This document shows, piece after piece, positions 57,707-64,000 of a DNA stretch of 64,000 nucleotides. Below the pieces are notes generated by a model. The model had not been told where the DNA came from. It saw only the letters and a list, made by a program, of their open reading frames with translations, and made no database searches. Origin of the DNA: Schistocerca nitens. Its lineage: Eukaryota > Arthropoda > Insecta > Orthoptera > Acrididae. The stretch is taken from positions 538,833,602-538,897,601 of the forward strand of contig NC_064616.1 in assembly GCF_023898315.1 (NCBI RefSeq), in the 5' to 3' direction. The position numbers and the translations under genes were made by a program. How positions within the stretch are numbered: position 1 is the stretch's first letter; every line of letters begins with the position of its first letter.

Positions 57707-59461
57707 TTAACACGAGCAGTTTCCCGCGTCGTTATTATTTAGCGCGGTGTACCCTCTAACGCGACCTAGATAACTTCCTCGGCCTCCGCCTCTGCCTCTT
57801 CCTCTCTGTATCATGTTGACGCGAAATCCATCGCCGTCATTTCTCTCGTCGTTATTACGATTATTTCGGTTACCAAAATTTTCATAATTAGCACGACTTT
57901 CGCGCCAGTGGTCTTCGTCTTCGACCCTTTCGAGAAATGCTTGGAAGCTGCGATGATTGCTTCCCACGTATCTCTTTGAATCTTCTGGAAGCTTTTTATA
58001 TAGCTCCCAGATGATTTCTGAATCGGATCTTCTTCCTCTTAAATGCGTTAACTTCCGGTACCAATATTCGCAGAAATCTTTCAAAGAATTCCTGCCCCTG
58101 TTATCATGAAGCTTGGCCATGATAAACTCGCGCCACAAATGATCCTGTCTTTGTTCGGACCAATATCCTTCCGTAAACCTTTGCTTAAATTCTTCGAACG
58201 TCATTCGTTCGGTATTCAAATTAATTCCCCAGCGCTTAGCGTCACCTGCTAAGGCGCTAATTACTACGTTTATCTTTTCCTGACCAGACAAGTGTTCAGG
58301 AAACATTCTCTCGCAATTTTTGATGAAATCTAACGGATGCCATCCGTTATGTTTCTTGGCGGGATCGAAGCGTTCCTCACCTTCTAACAGCTTCGTAAGT
58401 GGTGTGCCATTACAGACAACACCAGGTCTATCTTTAATTTTACTCTCAAGATCGAAAATTTTGCCTTGAATTTTCGAAGAATTTTGTTCACATTTTTGTA
58501 CACACCCGGTAACTTTCTCACCTAAATCTCTTTCAGTGTCTGAAACTGCCTTTTTCAATTGTGAGATTCCGTGTTGACATTCGTTTACGATCTCAGTTTT
58601 AAGACCGAAAACTTTTTCGTCTTCTTTTGTTTCAACCAGAGGTTCTACTTTCTCTTGGATGTTGAGGATTTCAACGTCAAATCTACTGTTAATGTTGTCA
58701 ATTTCCCCCTGCATAGTATCCATTGTGTCAATTTCAAATTTCATAGTATTTACTACAGAGCTTAAATAACCCACTTTTTGTTCTACCTGTTCTATTTGTT
58801 TACTAATTTTAATTCCTTGTTCTTCGACCTGTGCTTTAAGCTGACCAACGTGTGTTTTAAGCTGACGGCTCTGTGTTTTAAGCTGCTCGTCAACGTGTGT
58901 TTTAAGCTGACTAACCTGACTGCTAACTTGTTTTTGAAGCTGATCATTCTGTGTTTTGAGCTCATCAACATGTGTTTTAAGCTGATCATTCTGTGTTTTG
59001 AGCTGCTCGTCAACGTGTGTTTTAAGCTGACTAACCTGATTACCGACTTGTTTTTGAAGCTGATCATTCTGTCCTGCAATTTGTTTGGTTAATTGTTCAA
59101 ATAAATCGTTCATGCTTAAAATTTTCACACTGTTTTGTTCTACTGAATCTGTGTGTTCCGATCCTACTTCAAAAGTTTCTTTCGGTTCTTTCTTTATCTG
59201 TGGTGAATCAAACATGCCAGTGGATTCATTCACATACCCACTATCATCTACAAAGTCACCCTCTACTTTTTGTTTTATCCCTTGCTGTGCTCGAGGTACT
59301 CTCGACATTTCAATCTGTTCGTTAACATGTTCGTGATATTGTATGTACGCCAATTGTCTTTTGCTAACGCCATCTGTTACCTGGCCGCGTAAACTCCTGC
59401 TACTGCCATGCGCATCTTCCATTACGCTCGGCACATCTACCGTGTCTACTTTCCTGTCCAT
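57707..59461 (-). CDS. LTR-retrotransposon gag, intact 584 aa
   Basis: Uninterrupted ORF from ATG at 59459-59461 to the stop at 57707. Residues 1-115 are polar and disordered-looking. Residues 120-345 form a long coiled coil that includes a 40-residue tandem duplication (132-171 and 172-211). Residues 360-520 are the capsid-like gag domain ('ERFDPAKKHNGWHPLDFIKN', 'INVVISALAGDAKRWG', 'FEEFKQRFTEGYWSEQRQDH'), which would assemble the element's particle. Residues 530-570 are an Asn/Arg- and RGG-rich RNA-binding tail; there are no CCHC knuckles. It is the only long TE gene in the window with no disabling mutation, which suggests a young copy or a selected gag. Confidence 0.85.
   Translation of the reverse strand: MDRKVDTVDVPSVMEDAHGSSRSLRGQVTDGVSKRQLAYIQYHEHVNEQIEMSRVPRAQQGIKQKVEGDFVDDSGYVNESTGMFDSPQIKKEPKETFEVGSEHTDSVEQNSVKILSMNDLFEQLTKQIAGQNDQLQKQVGNQVSQLKTHVDEQLKTQNDQLKTHVDELKTQNDQLQKQVSSQVSQLKTHVDEQLKTQSRQLKTHVGQLKAQVEEQGIKISKQIEQVEQKVGYLSSVVNTMKFEIDTMDTMQGEIDNINSRFDVEILNIQEKVEPLVETKEDEKVFGLKTEIVNECQHGISQLKKAVSDTERDLGEKVTGCVQKCEQNSSKIQGKIFDLESKIKDRPGVVCNGTPLTKLLEGEERFDPAKKHNGWHPLDFIKNCERMFPEHLSGQEKINVVISALAGDAKRWGINLNTERMTFEEFKQRFTEGYWSEQRQDHLWREFIMAKLHDNRGRNSLKDFCEYWYRKLTHLRGRRSDSEIIWELYKKLPEDSKRYVGSNHRSFQAFLERVEDEDHWRESRANYENFGNRNNRNNDERNDGDGFRVNMIQRGRGRGGGRGSYLGRVRGYTALNNNDAGNCSC
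58829..59068 (-). repeat. 120-bp tandem duplication in gag coiled coil
   Basis: Encodes residues 132-171 and 172-211, each starting NDQLQKQV and containing QVSQLKTHVDEQLKTQ. The frame is kept because 120 is a multiple of 3. Confidence 0.92.
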
Positions 59462-59597
59462 ACTGAATGCAAATTACACCACACTACTATACTTGACGTT
59501 CACTGCTATTTACTTTACCAAATATTATTGCAATTCGTGCCACTGAACATCCACTGTTCGGTATTCACATTAATTTGTGACCGACAACAACTGGATG

Positions 59598-59616
59598 TCC
59601 TGTCACCGGGAAGCCA
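59598..59616 (-). promoter_or_regulatory. primer-binding-site-like motif, copy 1
   Basis: 'tcctgtcaccgggaagcca' resembles the 3' end of an insect tRNA-Arg (tcctgtcacggtcgcca) with mismatches; on the minus strand it would be the priming site just inside the LTR. TGTAACAC starts three bases to the right. Confidence 0.4.
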
Positions 59617-59705
59617 CTTGTAACACTGCAGCAGCATTTACGTAGCTTGTACTATGAAATACCAAATTTGGTTCATTACGTAGTATGCACCAAGAGAACA
59701 AATAG

Positions 59706-59724
59706 TCCTGTCACGGACAAGCCA
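59706..59724 (-). promoter_or_regulatory. primer-binding-site-like motif, copy 2
   Basis: 'tcctgtcacggacaagcca' matches the tRNA-Arg 3' end better (cctgtcacgg exact) and is again followed by 'cttgtaacac'. Copies 1 and 2 lie 108 bp apart. Confidence 0.45.
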
Positions 59725-59726
59725 CT

Positions 59727-61461
59727 TGTAACACTACGCTACTGCGTACGATACTTATTAAAGCCTGTACTATGGTAAGTTGACGGGCTTCACCTCATAA
59801 GAAAGGATTTTGGTATATATGTTGACCGCGTGTACCTGAATGGAGGCAAAATCAGACTTTCACCCACTCAGTAACAACAATGATACGTCAAGCAAGTCTG
59901 AAGTGCAACTACACGTTAAGACGGACAAGAAGCAACACTGCAGATGCTACGAAATTGTTAATAATACGGTCGCCAGCCTAATTAGGCATTAACTGAGTTT
60001 CTTCCCAGTACAAGTTGAAGTACGTTCTTACAAAACAACACGTAACTACACTGCATAATATGGTAAATTTTAGAACCAGAAAATCTACTGAACTAATAAT
60101 TTCACTTTCTGTACTAATATGGACAAGCCATAAATACACAACAATACACTATAATGTTTACTACAAACTTCGTACTGTCTATGGATCTGATTAAAATCGG
60201 GCATAGGTTACCCTAGAAATAGCACTTACGAAACACACATACAATGTCAATTTTGAAAAAGGTAAAACACTAATAAATTTTGGTTTTATATTGACTTTAA
60301 CTTTGCTGGTCAAATCAGTTCAGTACACTTCAGAATTTAGATGAATAGAAAAGAAAAAAAGGGGGGGGGGCTGAAACTGTTATGATCACTGTACTGAAAC
60401 TTTAATTATTGAGATCTTGAAGCACTCAAGATTTCCAATATATGATTTACTACTCTTTTTGTCTTATTTCCTGCTCATTTAATTACCATTTTATCTGCCT
60501 CAAATAATTAAACTTCATTACTAAACCAATTTCAACATTATCTTCCAACTTTGCCAGACCTATATATTCATTAACAACAAAGTTCTTTAAACATCATTCT
60601 AACATAGATAGGTCTGCAGGTAAGTATTATTAACATAAACTTTAAATTTTCATTTCGGGACACTCGGATTGCACAACATGTGGAAAGGACCCTGTCTAGG
60701 TTAGTGATGAGGATAATTAAATGATAGGACAGTTCTAGTAAAAGTTAAGTTCTTATTGAACAGTCAGGAACAAAAGTAACACTGGTCCACACGAATACAG
60801 TACTAAAAGTTTCAACCTGTTCGTGTCGATGCGGCGGTTGGCGGGCGGCGAGATGGCGAGGCGCAAAGCACACATACAATCACAGCTATGGCTCTTGATG
60901 TATCGGCACTTTACTTCTTCATAGCGTCGCAATATTTTTCCATTTAGTGCCTATAGAATTTTGCCATGCTGTATAGTCGTCGGAAACGGTACATCCGAGG
61001 CTCAATGAAATCACGCTTTCCAGGAGAGCCTCCTCGATCCAGAACGTGTTGCTCAGATCAAAGCCCAACTCCGACTACTACTGTTGAGCCCGTTGTGCCG
61101 TGCCGCGCCCGTGTGCATTTTCCCGCGCTCGCCTGCCATCCACCATTTACCGCTCCCCTACAGACAGGGTATTCACCAAAGGTTTTGCATTCTACATATC
61201 CTAATACATTGCCTACGTATGGACCAGGCGCACAATTACAACTTTAACATCTTACAACAGTTTCAACATTTCTTACATTTCCATTTTGTTATAATATTGC
61301 TTGCAATTTGACATAAACATTAATATTCACATCGAAAATTGTTTACAGTTTCTTTAACATAATGACATGAAAAGAAAAAAAATGAAATCAGAACATCGCT
61401 TACACTAATTTATCGAAAATCAGAAGAAAAAATTATTATATGTACGGTTGTTGTTGTTACA
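59727..61461 (-). repeat. candidate 5' LTR of the gag element
   Basis: Starts TGTAACA (59727; alternative start 59619) and ends TGTTACA (61455-61461), perfect 7-bp inverted termini of TG...CA type next to the primer-binding motif. About 1.7 kb, long for an LTR. Without a second LTR the right boundary is a guess. Confidence 0.4.
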
Positions 61462-61624
61462 AGGTATCTGAATAGGCGTGCAAAACAGGAAATACATTTT
61501 ACTAAAGCAGTCAATAATGGTCACAGTCAGGTTCAGGCTGGTAGAGTCAAAGAGGGCAGTGGTCCAACCTCAAGATCGGGCCACGATGGCTGTCCCACTC
61601 CTTTTTCTCCCCCTCTCCCCCAAC

Positions 61625-61842
61625 CGAGGGAGGTGGCGCAGAGGTTACCACACTAGGACGACTGTTCAAACCTGCATCCGGACATCCTGATTTAGGTTTT
61701 CCACGATTTCTCTTAATCGTTTCTGGAAAATGCCGGAATGGTTTGTTTGAAAGGGCATGGACGATATCCATCTCGATCCTTCCCTAATCCGAGCTTGTGC
61801 TCCGTCTCTAGTGACCTCGTTGCCGGCGGGACGTTAACCACT
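61625..61842 (+). repeat. tRNA-derived SINE, family 2
   Basis: Plus copy: A-box-like 'gaggtggcgcagaggttacc' near 61629-61648, B-box-like TGTTCAAACCT near 61663-61673, then 'tgatttaggttttccacgat', 'gaaagggcatgg' and the tail 'gacgttaaccactaat'. Confidence 0.72.
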
Positions 61843-61959
61843 AATCTCCTCCTCCTGCTCTTCCTCTTCGTCCCCGACCTCTCCCCCTCTCCCATTACTT
61901 AACTGCTTCCTCACATGGCTTTTTTTTCCAAAACAATACCAGTAGTGCAAAAGGAAGGA

Positions 61960-62960
61960 ATACAGAAGAAAAACAGAGACGAGGAAACAAAAGCGAAATG
62001 AGGGCCGAGCTGCTGCCTGGGTCTTTCCAGTAACCGATTTCCAACTGAGAGTCGCCATTTCGAGCGGAAAACTCTCAATAACAACACACAGTGACGTACT
62101 TCGATCCAAAGCAGTGGCCCACGTGATTACTGCTACATCGACACCCCTGTAAATTAAGAAGTTTACTTCTGCAATCGTATAGTCGCTCTCCTGGGACACA
62201 GCTATAAACATCGATGATAACGCTCAGCTGAGGTATCTCTGCACATCGACGGTGTAAAACAATTACATTATCAGCGCATGCGGGCCAACAGCGAGGGTCC
62301 TTCCAGATAGCCCCCAACCCTGAAAAAAGGAAAGAAATATCGACAGCGGGTTCCCCTGTGCCACTCCCCGGCAGATGGTAATCGGGGATCTCAGATGCCC
62401 ACACACAACCACCGAGGTTGCAACGTCCATGAACAAGTTCGATAGCACTCTACGAGCCTCATCAGTAAACCCGATCACCTCCAAAAGCCGAAGCTGAAAT
62501 TCTTCATTTATACGATCGAAAGCCATACCAGTGTTCTAAAAGGCAAACGTACAATGGACAGAAGTAACAGCAACAACCGGAACCACATCACAATATTCGG
62601 CCACAGGGATAAGAATAGAGTGAACAGGAAGGCAACACTGACATATGCCGACGGCAGCCCCAGCAAGACAAACATCCTGCGATTTTCTGCACTCACCACT
62701 TTTTTATAATCAGATTTCAAGAACGTTAGAGGACGAGAATTATCAACACTGTCATCACCAGAATATCTAGGTATCAACAGAATTTCCTCCACCTTGAAAG
62801 AGGCGAACACGAACCCATCCATATCACATAGATGTAAATGTGACGACCCGGTGGGGGGGGGGGGGGGCAAAACCGCACATAAAACTTCTTAGGGAGTGCA
62901 TATATACTAGGTAAATTGTGGGCAGGAAAAATAACAATTACATCATAAACGTCATCTGGT
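61960..62960 (-). pseudogene. non-LTR retrotransposon RT fragment (LINE)
   Basis: Minus strand. From right to left: 'GDDSVDNSRPLTFLKSDYK' (62710-62770), then 'MAFDRINEEFQLRLLEVIGF' (motif A region with AFDRI, 62465-62526), 'RRVLSNLFMDVATSVVV', and 'ICRGVAQGNPLSIFLSFF' (motif B). Further left the thumb-like 'SKLLNLQGCRCSSNHVGH' and 'LEMATLSWKSVTGK' appear in another frame. Motif C is degraded to a 'CADNVIVL' stretch. Sequence between the first block and motif A is deleted. Clade uncertain. Confidence 0.72.
62850..62868. repeat. poly-G tract
   Basis: Run of G with no interruption; similar G tracts occur at 4321, 29499, 38279 and 60361. Confidence 0.95.
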
Positions 62961-63279
62961 TGAAAGACGGCCAAGAATTCGGTGTTGTGCTGGGGCATTG
63001 ATAGACTATCTAGGATTCCGATAAATAGTTCGATGGGAAAGCCGCTAGGTGTAATTACGTCGTACTACTGATGTAAGCCGTGAGCTACGTGAGCTTGCGC
63101 TGTCAGCTAATGTCCTTTGGCTGGTGTAAGAGAAGTAATGCAGGAGGCGACGCTGAGCTCGAGGACAAAGCAGATGGTATAACGAAGTCAGTTCCTCTGC
63201 CATTAGTGCACTAGTGATCGTGGTTTCGATCTCACCCGCAAACCCAACATGTGTACATGTAGTTCAGCTATGCGTTTTG
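62961..63279. other. no recognisable gene
   Basis: Contains a B-box-like 'ggtttcgatctcac' near 63221 but no A-box at the right distance; possibly a SINE scrap. Confidence 0.4.
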
Positions 63280-63905
63280 ATGAGTTACATGTCAAGTATC
63301 AAATTATGTGTCATAAATGGCCGTACTTTCTGAGGGCGCTGTCTTAAAGCTTGCAATTTTTACACAGCAGGCGAAGCGTAGACGTTAGTACTGGACATAA
63401 ATTTCAATCTGATATCTCTGCTCATTCCTGAGCGAAAGGGGTCTTATCAGACGGACAAAAAATCGTCCAGGGAGACATACATAGATACGTACATTCATAC
63501 ATATAAAAAAGTGGCAAAACAATATGTTTTATGTGATATAATTACAAATTAACGATTTTCGAATATTGTTTCCTTTGTCTGAACTTTGAAACCTTGTTAT
63601 TGTCAAATTTCACGACTATAGATGAACAGGAAATACCATAAAGGTTTTGATGGATGAGTTTGCGAGTATCGAAATATGTTACATAAAATGGTAGCGTCTT
63701 TTGATTGTATTGATTTAGAAGCTCAAATTTTTCACACCAGCAATTAATCGTTGACCATAGTATGATACATGAGTGGACACTTGATACCTCTAACCAATCC
63801 TGAGAAAAACGGAGCTTAACAGATGGACAGACGGACAGACACCAATAAAGCGATCTTATAAGGGTTCCGGTTGTACCAATTGAGATATGGGACCCTAAAA
63901 CCGAC
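63280..63905. repeat. dispersed repeat with 'gggttccg...gggaccctaaa' end
   Basis: Two related blocks. One (63280-63480) ends with 'cctgagcgaaaggggtctta' and 'cagacggac'; the other (63540-63905) ends with 'cctgagaaaaacggagcttaacagatgg', 'acggacagacacc', 'aagggttccggttgtacc' and 'atatgggaccctaaaacc'. The ends form a snap-back. The same kind of terminus is frequent in insect repeats; class not determined. Confidence 0.55.
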
Positions 63906-64000
63906 AGGAAGATCTTCTGGATGTAGGTATATGCGATTGGAAGAAATAGCATTCTCCTAATTCAGACGCTGGCGTCGACCTGTGTTCACAGCCGTAGTCC

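Larger units (their letters stand above)
57700..61461 (-). mobile_element. second gag-only LTR retrotransposon (minus strand)
   Basis: From right to left: candidate 5' LTR, one or two primer-binding-site-like motifs, a short leader, and intact gag at 57707-59461. Left of the gag stop there is no protease or RT; a SINE-like repeat follows at once. A second LTR is not visible in the window. Either pol was deleted or this copy ends here. Confidence 0.65.

Noticed and set aside
58778..59092. 104-codon plus-strand Phe/Leu/Cys-rich ORF
   Set aside because: Antisense of the repetitive coiled coil of gag; the repeat pattern explains it.
62508..62870. ORF with Pro-rich start and hydrophobic end (membrane protein?)
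   Set aside because: The Pro run is a translated poly-G tract, the middle is a LINE RT block and the hydrophobic end arises after a frameshift.

Overview
The window looks like repeat-dominated nuclear DNA of an insect with a large genome. The best guess is an orthopteran (grasshopper/locust, Schistocerca-like), because its tRNA-derived SINEs, Tc1/mariner elements and LTR sequences resemble families I know from locust genomes; this is recall, not a search. There are no operons, Shine-Dalgarno sites or bacterial genes. Almost every recognisable coding stretch is a transposable-element (TE) remnant. The only stretch that looks like host coding sequence is a possible last exon of a single-pass membrane protein (8049-8430) with a 3' UTR and polyadenylation signal.

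Layout. 1-3215: two Penelope-like retroelement (PLE) copies joined head to head, giving a 1.2-kb inverted repeat. 3.2-8.0 kb: SINEs, a LINE scrap and a Tc1 relic. 8.0-8.8 kb: the putative host exon. 9.6-18.45 kb: a minus-strand LTR-retrotransposon remnant (LTR 17871-18450, leader, gag 15218-17566 with five in-frame stops, no pol), invaded by a nearly intact Tc1 element (13473-14894). 19.4-31.9 kb: Tc1, mariner, LINE and SINE relics, two short diverged tandem duplications, a foldback and a PLE scrap. 32.2-55.1 kb: an old degenerate tandem array of a unit of about 4.5-5.3 kb (U0 to U4). Each full unit carries the same crippled mariner copy and the same LINE/SINE-like tail. Later SINE, LINE, Tc1 and MITE-like insertions sit in single units, so the other units serve as empty sites. 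55.5-55.93 kb: an inverted fragment of the same unit. 57.4-61.5 kb: a second minus-strand LTR element with an intact 584-aa gag and an LTR candidate, again without pol. 61.6-64.0 kb: SINE, LINE and another dispersed repeat.

How it works together. There is no pathway here; the window is a stratigraphy of TE insertions. The order that can be read is: array unit with its mariner and tail, then tandem amplification, then SINE/LINE/Tc1 insertions, then a SINE inside the Tc1. Both gag genes lack an adjacent pol, so those copies would need enzymes from elsewhere. The PLE inverted repeat and the head-to-head SINE pair could give double-stranded RNA if transcribed, but nothing in the sequence proves transcription.
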